This document shows positions 11,975 through 24,291 of a stretch of DNA of 64,000 bases, piece by piece. The DNA comes from Larimichthys crocea (Eukaryota > Chordata > Actinopteri > Sciaenidae), in assembly GCF_000972845.2 (NCBI RefSeq), contig NC_040016.1, forward strand, positions 23,708,633 through 23,772,632. The letters run 5' to 3'. How positions within the stretch are numbered: position 1 is the first letter of the stretch; every line of letters starts with the position of its first letter. Under the pieces are notes generated by a model. The model searched no databases, was not told where the DNA came from, and saw only the letters and a program-made list of their open reading frames with translations. The position numbers were made by a program, and so were the translations under genes.

Positions 11975-13300
11975 ATTATATGACAGTACCCCATTGAAAA
12001 CTGCTGCAATAACCCCAATTCTGAAAAAACCTGGCGCTAACCCCACCAACTTCAATAATCTATGTCCAATCTCCAATCTGCCTTTCATTTCCAAAATCCT
12101 TGAGAAAATAGTCGCAACTCAACGCTCATCTATCCAACAACAACCTGTATAAACAGTTCTAATCTGGTTTCCGCCCCCTCCATAGTACAGAACTGACCCT
12201 TATTAAAATCACCAACAACCTCCTCATGGCAGCTGATTCTGGTTTACTCTCCATCCGCATCCTCTCCTCCTCCTGACTGTAGCATTTGACACAATCTGTC
12301 ACACCACCCTCATCAATAGACTTTCTTCCATTGGTATCACTCAGACTCCTCTAAACTGGTTCAAATCTTACCTGTCATGCCGCACCCAGCTTAAAAGTTT
12401 CACATCTCAGCCTTCCTCTGTCACTTCAGGTGTGCCCCAGTGCCCCTCCTCTTCATCATTTATCTCCTCCCCCTTAGTAATATCTTCCGCAGATATAACA
12501 TAAATTTCCACTGCTACGCAGATGACCCAGCTCTACCTCGCCAGCAAACCCACCTCCAACCTCCCGCCCTTCTCCCTTACTGACTGCTTGACAGAAATAA
12601 AATTCTGGTTCACCTCAAATGTACTTAAACTGAACAGGTTCTCCTCATTGCCACCAAATCAACATTATCCAAAACCAGCAGTTTCTCTATTGACATCGAC
12701 AAATGCTCCGTTTCCCCCTCCTCACAGGTTAAGAGTCTGGGTGTCATCCTCCACAGTCTCACATCAACATCACCCGATCTGCCTCCGTCCCTCCCTTACT
12801 CCTCATACCACTGCCATCCTGATCCTGCCTCGTCACCTCCCGCCTGGACTACTGCAACTCCTTCCTCCTTGGCCTCACCCACAAATCTCTCCACAAGCTC
12901 CAACTGGTCCAGAATTCAGCTGCCCGCATCATTACCAGAACCCCTTCCATCCACCACATCATTCCTGTCCTGCAACAGCTCCACTGGCTCCCGGTCAAAT
13001 CCCACATCAACTACAAAATCTTTCTGCTCACATTCAAAGCCATCCATAACCTTGCACCACCATATCTCTCAGCTCTTCTCCATATTGCTGCTCCCCTTCG
13101 CTCCCTCAGATCTTCCTCCTCCATTCACCTGACTGTCCCCTCTGCCCCTCTGCTCTGCTCCCCAGTGCTGGAACTCTTTACCCCCGGTCATAAGGAACAT
13201 CAACTCACTCTCACAATTCAAGTCCGCCACATTTAAAACCCACCTGTTTAAAATTACCTTTTCCATCTGATTCAATTGCATTGTCCTATTGTAACCTGTT
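11975..13300 (+). mobile_element. Decayed L2-clade LINE of a second subfamily
   Basis: The plus strand can be read, through several frameshifts and stops, as the same RT order as copy B: PILKKPG, PISNLPF, SKILEK (12010-12110), GFRP followed by TETALIKITN-like codons (12165-12215), AFDTI (12285-12300), WFKSY (12358-12375), CYADD near 12511-12530 followed by a 2-base deletion, then [13 protein letters not shown] (12903-12945), LHWLPVKS (12980-13005) and APPYLSALL (13050-13080). The end is near 13300 without a clear tail. The codons are C-rich, unlike copies A and B, which shows a different subfamily and greater age. Long frames such as 12522-13049 are shadow frames over this fossil. Confidence 0.75.
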
Positions 13301-16300
13301 TTTAATGTTGTATTCTTGAATAATTTTGATTTGTGAAAAATCAAAAGGAGGCACTGAGGCTTTAGATTTACAGTTACATTCATGATTTTGTACAATCATA
13401 CTAAAAAAAACGAAAATAAAAAAAATATTGATTATCATTACCAAGTTTCCGGCGTTCCCGTAACCATAGTAAGTCACGGTTCTAGAGGGGAGTGAGAGAG
13501 GCTAAATAAAGCCGTTTTCACAGATACAGGGTTAGGGTTAGCACATTGTAAATAGTACCCTTGACTGTAGAGTGTGACAATCTGTCAAAAAAATCAGCTT
13601 TCAGCCAACACTTTTTCTCCTCGAATCTACACTGATCTCATAAGCGCCCTCAGTGAACTCTGAAAGACGGAAATCTGTTGTAACAACGGAGAACTTTAAT
13701 CCATGTATTTTGTGCCATGTAGCTTGCACACAGGCAATACATGTCGGAAGAGTGGTGTTAAATGATGTTATTTGCTCAAAATAGTTTGCGCATTACACTA
13801 GTTTCACAAACGTTTGTAGATAGTTTGTACATTTGCAAATAGACTGTACGTATGAAAAATTGTTAAAGCAATAAATATTTGTTAGTCATAACTGATCAAT
13901 TCTCAAAGTGAGTCAAAGGGTTTCGCGATAAGAAAAGAAGACACTAGAACAGTTCTGTGTCTGCTAAAAGAGGTGATCCCCAGGTTTGGAGTGCCACAGA
14001 ATATAGATAGTAAGAAAAATTCAGTTTTTGTATAAAAAATCATGTAGGACGGTTGAATAAAAGAAAGTACTAACAAAAGGTCTGAAATGGCCTGATGCAC
14101 TGCCTATTGTGCTGTACTCCATATAAAGTGCACTGAGTGCAACAACAGGACCTCCTGAGTCCTCATGAGATGCTAATGGGGAGACTAATGTCCACAGGAC
14201 AGGTCAACCTCTGGAGCTGGTAGTTTTTATGCTTTTTTTCATTACCAAAATAAATACAGTTACTATTGTTTAACATTTTAATCAAACCTTGAAAATAAAA
14301 TAAAATCTGCTTCTTGTTTGGTTTTCCGTCATTTCTTAAATTTTTCTCGACATGTTGACATTCAAATCTGGCTCCCGTCGCTCTGTGTGTACCTGGCCTG
14401 TTCCACTACACTCGCTCGCTGCCCTTCCTTCCTTCCTTCCTTCTTTCTTTCACATAATGGTATGATCCTAGTCTGTCCTTGCAAGTGATTGGCCACATGG
14501 TGTGCCCATCAAAATAAAGTTCTCCCTCTACCTGCATGGATTCTCAGCAGGAGCAGCTGAAGATTCGGCTCTTCACAACGTGAGTCTGCTCTTCTCGTTC
14601 ACTACAAACAATCAGCTCTTCATCACTACTAACTCCACAGTCAAACTTCTTAAGGGATGATTCAAGTCCAAAAGAATTAAATGTTCTCATTAACCGCGAA
14701 TGGTATGCAGGCTTTGGTTTTGATTTTATTATTATCTAATTCATCTATCATCTGTAAGTTTTTTCCATCCCAGTAGTGTGAAGGTAATGAATGGAATTTC
14801 ATTTAACAAACATCATTTAGCATCAAAAGGTAGTCTGAAAAAATCCAGAAACAGTGTCCCAGTTATCCACAGACTATACTTCTATCAACGAATGAATCAC
14901 TATGAAAACAGCTGATAGTGTGTTATTCTGTTCCATTCCAGTGCACACTCAGAGAACCAGTGCAGGGCCTATCTGCCATTGCACCTGTAATATGGGACTA
15001 ACTGAGCCAACAGCAATCTGGAGCTTTGACAGAAGACGTAGTTCCTGAGGCTATTGTGGACTCTCCAACAGTGCCAAAGATGCTGACAAAGGAGATGGAG
15101 CTATCACTCAGCAAGTGCCTCTAACAATTTAGGTTCGGGTTTGAAACACTACCACAGTCATGCACAAAATGCTCGTCCTTCTAATGTGCTAAAGACTGAC
15201 AATTTAGGAGAAGATCCATTGTTCAAAAGCTATTCATCAAAAGGAAGTTCTCTGCAGTCAGTTCACCTGAACCTAGATCTTACCCCACCCAGACATGTAC
15301 CTAGTGGGGGAAAACAAGACTTGTGGCCTACATAAACAGAACGTTTTTTTCACAGGAGATTACACAGGATTATTATGTTGTGGCACTCGAATGTCTCAAT
15401 ACAAAGCAGGTAGGAAGTATAAAGAGAGGTGAGTAATGAGCACAGCTCGATGGGACTAAGAATCTGCAGCTAGCAGCAGTGAGGCTGTACTCAAGCTAAA
15501 TGCTAACATCAGCATGCATGCTAACATGCAGACAGGTTAACATGCATTCATAATGATGATGCTCATCACGTTAGTTTTTTTAGCATGCTGACATTTACTA
15601 TTTTGCAGCAGGCACAACAATCAGATGAGGCTGTTGGGTATCAGACGGTCACCAAAGTCACTTCTGGGGACCATGAATGTAAATAAATGTACAAAATTTT
15701 GATTTTGAGATATTTTAGTGTGTGTGGAGCAGTGAATGACCAAAAGAGCCACCCCTAGATCCAAACTATTGGCTAAAAGTACAAGTTAGAGTTATGCAGG
15801 TGATGACCAATCAGAAACAAGCTTAATGTTAATATTACTAAAACCTATACCCGTGAGCAAAGTAAAGAACAACAGAATATGACTGACATCTTCAAGCAAC
15901 ATCATAATCCTGCACGGAAACTGTGTATGTGACAGGACTGTTGTCTAACAACAGCGCTCCTTGCTTAGTTACGCTGCACTTTGTGTGAAAGGGCAGCTAA
16001 ACAGAGGATGGGATAACTCTAATAGTCTTTGTCCACCTTGGTCATGACATCCAACTCTAACTGAAATGTGTCTCTGCCCCTGAGAGATAAGTCAGTAGTA
16101 ATAGTAATATTAACACTAGACTGAATGTGTTGTTATCAGTGGCAACATTGGCCACCCCTGCGGCCACCCCAGATCTGATAGGTAGTTGGTCAAGTTCGTC
16201 AACACGAGAAACAAGAGCAATGCTGTCAATCAATGATGACAGCCGATCAACTGATTTAGAGCCAGATTTACATTTTGAAGTATCACAGTAATGGTCATAC

Positions 16301-16630
16301 TGAGGCTGTGACAGCTGATCTCTGTTCAGCGTACGTTTGGCCAATGGCCAGACAGGTCAAGTGTCGGGTGACCGATGAGACGCACAACGTTACTGCTGCA
16401 GCTGCTGAACAGGTCCGTGAAAGGAGCTTCAACTACTGGATAAACCGGTGAAATCCGTCGGAGGTATGGTAATGTAATGTTTATTTATATCGTAGTTCCC
16501 TCTTAATGTGTAGGAAAACTTTATCTAGTCCTAAGTAGCAGCTAAAAGAGTAATACGAACTACACTGCAGCTTAGCAGCCTCAAACCAAGAGAGAGAGAG
16601 ATTCAGACCTTCTTCAATAAAAAGAGAAAA
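13301..16630. other. Mostly unassigned intergenic DNA
   Basis: I see no supported gene. Small items are a CTTCC/TTCTTT tract (14424-14450), a GCTAACATCAGCATGC-type fish dispersed repeat (about 15490-15610) and a CCAAAGTCACTTCTGGGGAC segment (about 15650-15700) that resembles repeats common in fish. A 95-codon minus-strand frame at 16057-16344 ends in a hydrophobic run, but I cannot support it as a gene. Two TTAGGG units occur at about 13530. Confidence 0.5.
14424..14450. repeat. (CTTC)n/(CTTT)n tetranucleotide repeat
   Basis: Short pyrimidine tetranucleotide run. Confidence 0.9.
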
Positions 16631-16636
16631 GAGTGA

Positions 16637-16789
16637 GAGTCAGCCACAGCTTCTACCAGCAGCATCAGTGAAACATGTCAGCTGCCCAGGTACAGCAGCA
16701 GTGATGAAGGGCAAGGGCTGTCAGCTCCCCCTGCACATGATGGTAAGTCATGCTGGGATAGTTTGAATTTTCCATGTAGGCTCACATTA

Positions 16790-16873
<84 letters not shown>

Positions 16874-17111
16874 CTCTCTCTGTATATATATATATATACA
16901 TGTTTTTTTTTATCTCAGATATCTGTGTATTCCCACAGCTGATCAGCCACACCCAGAGGAGGACCCCACAGTGTCTGGAACTCCACCTGCTAAGCATGTT
17001 CATGAGAGTTTTGTCTTACATAACATTGCTGTATGTACTTTGTTTGGAGTTAGTATTTATTTGGTTTATGTTACAGTTGTTTATGCACATTTTTCACAAG
17101 TCACTTTATGA
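16637..17111 (+). CDS. Candidate two-exon 3' gene end with C-terminal hydrophobic segment
   Basis: An open segment at 16637-16742 ends at a perfect GTAAGT donor in phase 1 (GAT G). An acceptor (ATTCCCACAG) at 16929-16938 opens the second exon, 16939-17111, in the matching phase. The joined product reads RYSSSDEGQGLSAPPAHD, then a Pro/Glu-rich stretch (DQPHPEEDPTVSGTPPAKHV), then about 25 hydrophobic residues containing VCTLFGVSIYLVYVTVVYAH, and stops with TGA at 17109-17111. AATAAA follows at 17155. This would be a tail-anchored or single-pass membrane protein end. The first exon's start is unknown: a TGA lies in frame at 16634-16636 and no ATG is in frame. I do not recognise the family. It could also be a chance pairing. 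Confidence 0.35.
16791..16899. repeat. (TCTA)n microsatellite with CT and TA ends
   Basis: About 20 TCTA units, then short CT and TA runs. If the flanking exons are real, it fills most of their 196-bp intron. Confidence 0.97.
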
Positions 17112-17154
17112 AAAAGCATTGTTTTAATATTATATTGTTTTAAGCATTGATTTA

Positions 17155-17160
17155 AATAAA
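17155..17160 (+). terminator. Candidate poly(A) signal AATAAA
   Basis: AATAAA 44 bases after the TGA of the candidate exon pair at 16637-17111. It supports that reading only weakly, because AT-rich DNA yields this hexamer often. Confidence 0.35.
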
Positions 17161-17559
17161 TACATTTATGCTGAATCAAAGCCAATGTTTCAGTGTATAT
17201 CTTCATCAGGAACATGAATACTGTCTGGGCTGAAACCCACTTTTTGCACATTTTCAAAGATCACAAGGCATCCTATAGAATGCCACTGTTCAGTCACCAT
17301 CATGTTTACTTTACTAATTTAAATGCCATCTTGTGATTAATTAAAAACACATCTGGCAAAGAACAAATCCAAAAAGCTTTGGTTTGTTCTGTTGCCTGGA
17401 TTGCTGTGTTTTAATATAGCCACAAGATGTCGTTTCAATTAGTAAAGCAAACAGGTAACAATACAGGTGACACAGATGGTGAGCTGATGGCTGATAATGT
17501 TATTCTATAGGATGAGTTAAGAGCAGTTGAGATTTTTCTAATCTAATCTAAATTGTGAA

Positions 17560-17800
17560 GAGATGAGGACTTTAATCCACTGCAAGGAAATGGTTCAAGG
17601 GCAAGACACTGAAACATGTGTGAATGTGTATGAATGGTTAGATCCGCAAACTGATGAGCAGTTGGCACCATGCATGGTAGCCAATGCCATCAGTGTATGA
17701 ATGTGTGTGAATGGGGTGAATGAGATATGTAGTGTAGAGCGCTTTGAGTGGTCGGAAGACTAGAAAGGCGCTATATAAGTACAGTCCATTTACCATTTAA
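17560..17800 (+). mobile_element. 3' tail of a dispersed fish retroposon (RTE/SINE type)
   Basis: The stretch ending GTGTAGAGCGCTTTGAGTGG, TCGGAAGACTAGAAAGGCGC, TATATAAGTACAGTCCATTT and ACCATTT is the well-known end of a high-copy fish retroposon. The upstream part with TGAATGTGTATGAATGGTTA repeats belongs to the same element. No coding part remains. Exact family not assigned. Confidence 0.65.
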
Positions 17801-20214
17801 AAAATGACTTTTTTTTCTTTTTTTTTTACCAGAAAATACACCTTTATTTAACACTTATGAGAGAGGAAATTATGGGAGACAGAGGGTATGTGCCATGCAT
17901 AAAAGGACTTGGATTTGAACTGTGGTCGGCTGCGTACATGGCATTAAACTCCACTATGCCATGGCCACCCCACACTAGCTTTGTGTCCCATCCTGGCCAC
18001 CCCGTTAAAAATGTCCTGGATAAGCCACTTGTTGTTATTCTGCAGCTAAGAATTCAATATAGATCATATAATCTCAACTTCAGAGCTTTAATCTTTTGTT
18101 TTGTTGCACCCCTACTATTAGCCAAATGTTTTTTGTCATGGTGTATTTGAAGCTGCTCCTTTCTTTGGCACTGGGTTCGAATTGTTGCTCATATTTTTCT
18201 GGCGCTCCAAACTTCCCAGAACTGCTGGCTCACATCCTGATAGAGACAGTTTTTTTATTAACATCCAACACCTGCAGAGAGCCTGGACCGAGCAGGTAAG
18301 GCTTATTCTCTGTCTCTTCGTAATACATGGTTCTGAAAAATCCTGCTTTTGTTGGACAGGACTCCAGCTAGGCAGGACTTGCACTGCTCATGTAGCTGCT
18401 TGTCTTTGGGACTCTATCTTTGAGCCCAGATACCTGAGAGAAGCATGCTGTTAGATATGGAACTACAGCAGGTGGTTTTGGAGGCACTGCAAGGAGCCAG
18501 GGCAACTTCAATTAGGTCCATCTAGTCATGGAGTTCTGAGCCAGGGAGGGGAGAGCAGACACATTAACTCAGCCATTTAGAGCTTTCAGGCGCTTTTAGA
18601 CTAGGAGGTTTCATACCTATGAGTCAGGAAAGGATGGCAGTCAACCAGAGTTTTACATATTAGGCTTGTTAAATCAGTGTGCAGCATATTTTTCTGTTGA
18701 CTATCAATAAATGCAAACATGTTACACATTGAAAGCTTAGAGTGTCAAGGTTTCAGCAGTTTTCAGCAATTTATGACAGGATTGACAACATGGATGGTAA
18801 AATGTAAAAACCTATATACCCCATTCACAGCTATCAACCCTGACCATGACAAAATATGTTTGTATTGGACTCATTTCCAACAGCAAATATGTTTTTATGT
18901 ATGACTGCATGGAGGGAGTGTTTTTATTAATGTATCCGGGAAGTTGCTAAATGTATCTGCTCAGTGTTCCCTGACAACATGCTGTTTTTCTTTAATATCT
19001 ATTTGTAAACTTTGTGTGTTTCTTCACATTTACCCAAAACTACAATGATTCACTAACCTTAATCAAAGATGGATGAGGAATAAAACTAAATTCAGGTACT
19101 TGGCAGGTTTCTTAACAACCACAGTTGGAGTCTGGAGTCATGCTTGCAGCTCTGTGACGCTGTGCTCGGGCACAGCACTGCACTGTTTAGGAATGACAAA
19201 ACCACTACCTTATTCACACCAACCCCCACCACCCCTGCACCAAATGTGAGATGACTGGTAACTGGTTTGGTTTGGTTTGGTTTGGTTATGTGATGTCATA
19301 CACGGCCTACACTAAAGAAGAAAATGGAAACAAAAAGTGACAAACTGACCACACTTTCTTTTTCGGCAGCTACTTTTTTACTAAACACTTAAACACTTTA
19401 GAGTGTAAACCTGAGAAAAAAACATCAGATTATCCCTTTCTAAATTTACCCCCACCCCCCAAGTCTTGCAGAAATCTGTGCAGTTCAGACGAAATCTGGA
19501 TTTTCACAGAAATGAAGTTAAAAGAAATGCTTTGCTGACACTCTACATCCAGTTTCTGTTGTTAGATAAGAGTAGGGTCATTCTTCATGCTTCTGCCATG
19601 AAGAATATTATGTTAGTGTGGTGCAGGTAATGTAGGCTGATGAGCACCAGGCTGCTCCACACGCCGTTTAACCTCTGCATGTGTTTTACATCAGCAGTCA
19701 AAGCCAAAACATCTGTTGTGATGTCAGTAAATTCTCTGTGGTCAGAAAGACAACATGCCTGACAGTTTGAGCCCACGGACGCCAATGCAGCCGTCATGTT
19801 CTGATGGATATTTCACTGTTTTCAATTTCTACTGTCATGCACAATGCATATAAAAAGCCACTCTGATCATACTATCCATATTTACACATGCAAAAACAGA
19901 ACTAGCAGTATGTGCTATTTATATATATATGCTGCTCTTGAATCCTCTGTTTAGCTCCCTGTGAACACTACACATTTAATTAGAATAACCACTTCTGAGT
20001 TGTGCATGCACAGTTCCGTATCATCAGGTGTACATACTGAGCTTCATACTGCATACTGTATATGCACCTACCTAGTCACATTAGGCTCACAAGCTCACTG
20101 GCATTATGCCCATTATTTGAGTCAGACTCATGCATTTACTAATGTGTGTATCTTGCTGTCAAACCATTTATCAAGTTTGGTTGTTTCACTCTCGTCTCAC
20201 TGTCAAAACCACAT

Positions 20215-20261
<47 letters not shown>

Positions 20262-22789
20262 TTTGTTGGCATTAATTAAGGATTAGGGTTAGACTCAGAA
20301 ACACAAATTATGTAGAATTATTTTAATTATTTGTTTGATTAAAGGATCGTATTAGCTGATGCCATGACAATCTGCTATCCAACACGTGACACTTGTATAA
20401 TAAACAATAATTGCATTAATATGTATACAGAAAAAATTATATCAAATCTTGCATTCAGATACAATATAAAGCCCTTTGTCACTCTTGATATTTAAATTTT
20501 TAAGATTTCTACAGAGTTTTCTAATTAAAAAAAAAAAATATATATATAGATAGAGATGATGTTGGGAGTTATACAACTCATATGAAGGGAAAGTATTCAG
20601 TCTGTCATCTGCATGCCAATAAATTCTTTTGCATATTCTTTTTAAGTTATTTATGTCTGATTAGGCAGATATTAAAGGGTGAGGTATTCCATTTTTTTTG
20701 GTCCTCAGGCTGCACCACAACCTGATCCTTACCAACAGTTCTGGAGTTGTGATTGTGTGTGTTATTATGGTACTTTTCATCAGGTGATTATACACTAATG
20801 AAATATAGTTATGCATATTATATTCCTTTTGTGGCCTATTCTGAGGAGCCCCTTAAATCTGACACACTGGACATTAAATTATTAGTTGACAAAAGTATTT
20901 TTTTTTTATTAGGTTAACTAAAGTTAGTTTAGTTAATTAAAGTTAAGTGTGTCAACTTAAACTGAGTTAACACAACCAGCTCGGCCCAAAGGTGAGTTCA
21001 TTGAAAAAGAACCTGCAGTTGGCTGCCTTGTTTCTGGAGATTTCATCTCTATATTTTACAGTCTAAGTAGAGGAATGGAATGAGTTGTCTTTGTTATGTA
21101 ATGCTTCTTATGTTGTCAGTAGCACATAGTTTCTGTCTGTTACACCAAACTTCACAGATGTCACTGTGCCTGGTATTGGTTACTGTTTTGACACCATCAG
21201 AATTGTCATAAAAAGCTTCTGTCAGTGGATTTTTAGGTAAACCTGAATGCATGCATGTAATCCATCATCCATCGTGAACTAAAATGCTGTTTAGTGATAT
21301 TATTCAGTCTCTATTTATTTTGATAGAATTCAATGTTACTGAAAAATCTGCAGTACCCAGAAGAAGAGCTTTTTGAATAATTGTTGCTACCGTTTATGAC
21401 AGAGCAGTGCTCTGTTTATTAGAGCAAAAATGACTGAACCCTGGTCCAAAGGTGCCTTTGGTGAGCATGGTGGGCTGGTTTTCACCAGCACCTACTGGGC
21501 ACTAATAAATCTCTGTTACATCCTTTACCCTGCAGCTACAAGTGACTCCTATTCACACTCAATGACAGACTGGACTCGTGGACTTGTGATTGGCAGCTGA
21601 TAACAGTCGTAGCCAGTAGTCTCACAGGGCCTTGGGATTTGGCCCTTCTCTGCCTGTGTTGATGAGCCATAGTACAGAACTCATCTGCCCGGCTGCTGAC
21701 GGAGACTAAGTGCCCAAACTCAAATCACTGTGTAGACCACTCACAATGCACACAAGAGGATTGAGTTTATAAATACACAGATGAAAGAATGGATCTGCAG
21801 CTGGGGCCATGCAAAGAGATTAGACAGCACATTTCTTGAAAGGATTATTTGTTTAAATAAAGCGTTATATGACAATATCAGATGAACATTCTTTGTTTGT
21901 TCCATTCCTTAATTAAACACACTGCACCGCTGCATCATATTGAAATTTGGGGTTGAATTGAAAATAGCTTTCCCAAATGCAGTGTAGTTATACAACACGA
22001 AGAATATCTTAATACTTCAGTGTATTCGGCAGACATTATTGGGATTGCAGGAGTACCTTATAATAAGTCAGGCACAGTCCAAAACACACTTAAGTCATAT
22101 TTAGAAGACAAGAACATCATTTCAATATTCATTTTGTAATAAAATGGAACCAGGAAAACTCATAAAATAAAAATGAGTCAATGTGATGAAATCACATTTT
22201 AATAATACAGACCACAGTGATCTGCTCGCAGAATATGTTCCAAGTGATAGTTTGACTGCTTCATTCAGTCACATGAACCTGATGTGGAATGTGTTGACAG
22301 TCTGACAAGTGGAGCCCACATTTAGGAAAGATGTTTCAAAAATCTCCCGAGGTCTATGGATTACACAGACACCACCATCTCTTAAAAATATGTTGTATAT
22401 CATATTTTCATGATATCATCATCATACCATTTGGCTGAACTGATGCTGTCACATCACCTCTGAGATGGGGATGGTTTGTGTCAGTCCTACACCGGCAGAC
22501 TGCATTTCATCACATGTTCCTCTCCCTTTGCTTGCCTTCAAACTAATAGAATTGTATTCTTCTGTTGTTGCTTGTTAGTGGAGGCTACACCTGACATTAT
22601 TCGAAGCTCATGACTGAACTAACCATCAGACAGATCTCGAGGACAAAATGAAACGGGGTGCTTTGTCTAATGTAGATCTATTCTGGGGTCATTAATATGA
22701 ACAAAAAGATCGAGGACCCGCGGGGAGCACAGATCTATTATTACCTGTTATTATGGGACATGTGCCTGCTATTGTACTGAGCGCGTTCT
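17801..22789. other. No gene seen upstream of the CpG-rich exon
   Basis: Unique-looking AT-rich DNA with simple repeats: TTTGG units near 19265 and the TTTA tract at 20214-20264. A CTATGCCATGGCCACCCC segment near 17955 looks like a fragment of a dispersed repeat. I see no exon pair or other supported gene. Regulatory sequence for the exon at 23385 could lie here but cannot be identified by eye. Confidence 0.5.
20214..20264. repeat. (TTTA)n microsatellite
   Basis: About twelve TTTA units. Confidence 0.97.
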
Positions 22790-23384
22790 CTCGTCGGCGC
22801 TAGGATCCAGAAGAATGACCTCTCTCCCTCTCCATCCTCTCTCTCCCTTTCATCTCTCTCTCTCTCTCTCCCCTCAAGACTGTTTTAAAGTCTCTGCCAG
22901 ACTTGAGCTCTAACGCTACTTCCTGGACGGACGGAGGAATGGAAAGCTTCCAGTGCCTCTCCTCCACCACCACTACCACTACCACAACCACCATCAACAC
23001 CGACTCTCCCCTCTCTGTGTGCCCGACGAGCGCTGCCTCCACCGTCGCAGCCGCAGGAGCGACGCCGCGCCGTGTGGACCCTCGCTGCTAGTCTCCCCGG
23101 AGCCGCCGCTTCCCGTGCTGCATACAGGCTCACCAACAACACATCAGATCCGAGTGTTATGCTCATATCCGGGAATATCGGTGGGATTTCTGGACGGAAA
23201 GACTCTTTACTGGACCTCTAAAAAATTCTCCGCCCTCCACCTCCACCGTGTCCAGTCTCCGTCTGCGCTGCGTCTCCGGCGCAGCTTTTTACGCAGCGAA
23301 GGCGTCGCTGATTAGCCCGCAAAAGGGAGAAACTCAACAGTTGTTGCTGCTTATTGTTTGCATGTCGACGTGCATATTACTACC
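22740..23384 (+). promoter_or_regulatory. CpG-rich promoter and 5' leader of the exon at 23385
   Basis: GC and CpG content rises sharply here (GAGCGCGTTCTCTCGTCGGCGC at about 22779-22800 in two pieces, and GAGCGACGCCGCGCCGTG near 23057) against AT-rich surroundings. A CT-rich tract (22815-22873) lies near the likely start site. There is no clear TATA box, as expected for a CpG-island promoter. ATG codons at 22813, 22938, 23158 and 23362 would be upstream starts. The TAG at 23313-23315 is in frame with the 23385 start and fixes the leader as non-coding in that frame. The transcription start itself cannot be placed. Confidence 0.6.
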
Positions 23385-23478
23385 ATGTGGAGGCTACTGC
23401 AATCGTGTTGTTACTGCTGGTGGATTTTCTCTCTCATTTTGCCAGCCTTCGTGCTCCTCTGGGCCGAGTGTCATCCTG
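23385..23478 (+). CDS. ptprg: First coding exon with signal peptide, possibly receptor tyrosine phosphatase gamma (ptprg)
   Basis: The ATG has A at -3 (ACCATGT) and an in-frame TAG 72 bases upstream. It opens 31 codons plus one base before a consensus donor G|GTAAGT at 23479. The peptide starts MWRLLQSCCYCWWIFSLILP and is hydrophobic to about residue 26, then polar (ECHP), a good signal peptide. The pattern M-x-R-L-L-x-x-C, then WWI, then V-L-x4-C-x-P just before a phase-1 junction resembles my memory of vertebrate PTPRG exon 1, whose product is a membrane receptor with an extracellular carbonic anhydrase-like domain, a fibronectin III domain and two cytoplasmic phosphatase domains. PTPRG also has a very long first intron, which fits the lack of further exons here. 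Other secreted or membrane proteins remain possible; the gene name is tentative. The exon itself is well supported. Confidence 0.5.
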
Positions 23479-23484
23479 GTAAGT
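23479..23484 (+). other. Splice donor GTAAGT of the first coding exon
   Basis: Consensus donor CCTG|GTAAGT, phase 1. No acceptor carrying a recognisable continuation of the protein was found in the remaining 40 kb, so intron 1 probably extends beyond the window. Confidence 0.7.
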
Positions 23485-24256
23485 TTCGTACCACTACAAG
23501 TCAAACACTGGGCTTCTTTTGGGGCTCGTGGCTATGAAGGAATGTGCTTTTCACTGTGGCATTGTCAGGACGAAGCGCGTCTTAAATGGGCAAATAGAAT
23601 AAAGTCAAAACCCTTCATTGAGTATCCTGTAACGGGTCACCGGCTGGGAGTATTTCGTGCTTATTGGCTTGACGCGCTTCCCCGGCACCGGCACGTCGAC
23701 TAAAAACTGTCGGAGACGCAAAAAAGCAGTTAGTGGGATGATTTTATGTAGCTGAGCGATGAGTTTGAACCCCGTTCAAAGCTCAACGTTATCACAGGAG
23801 CGTGTTTCCCTCTACTTTCTTCCCCCTGGTGAAACTCAGTCATTATTTTCTTTTTTTTAATCCCCCTTTTAACCCTTTAAATATCAATTAAACTTGGAAA
23901 AAAATGTGCAATAGTGATGGGATTCCGTAAAGGATGAATGGGAAGGCTCGGTCTGTAGTTGGGTCAGATGGCTAGATAAAAGGAGGAAGATGTGATGCCT
24001 TGTCAGCCGGCGGCGCGTACGCCAAAGCCGTTATCTCACTGCCTGAAGCGAGACAGCAGGGCTGTGAAGCGGCTTCACACACTCAGGCACATAACCCCGA
24101 AAAATGCAGTTGAGGCTCAACTCATTGCTGAGGGGGGAGCAGACCTCATGTCTGTTTTTGGGGCTGTCACGTAGAGAGCTCAGAGGGGATCCACAAATAA
24201 TAAGATTTGACTGAAGATTACCCAGAGTGCTGTGTAACACCACTATGCTACTGGGG

Positions 24257-24260
<4 letters not shown>

Positions 24261-24289
<29 letters not shown>
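24261..24289. repeat. (AC)n microsatellite
   Basis: About 14 AC units. Confidence 0.97.

Positions 24290-24291
<2 letters not shown>

Noticed and set aside
12522..13132. Long plus-strand frames rich in Pro, Ser and His
   Set aside because: They are out of register with the decayed LINE reverse transcriptase that occupies the same DNA and result from its C-rich codons.
16057..16344. 95-codon minus-strand frame with hydrophobic C-terminus
   Set aside because: Plausible composition, but no splice or poly(A) context and part of it resembles a dispersed GGCCACCCC-type repeat. Not enough to call a gene.
22885..23166. Gly/Ser/Arg-rich minus-strand frame
   Set aside because: A product of GC-rich leader DNA with CCA/CCG repeats; no start context or domain.
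23248..23703. 151-codon frame over the CpG-rich exon
   Set aside because: It runs through the GTAAGT donor into the intron and is in a different frame from the signal-peptide ATG, which has better context.
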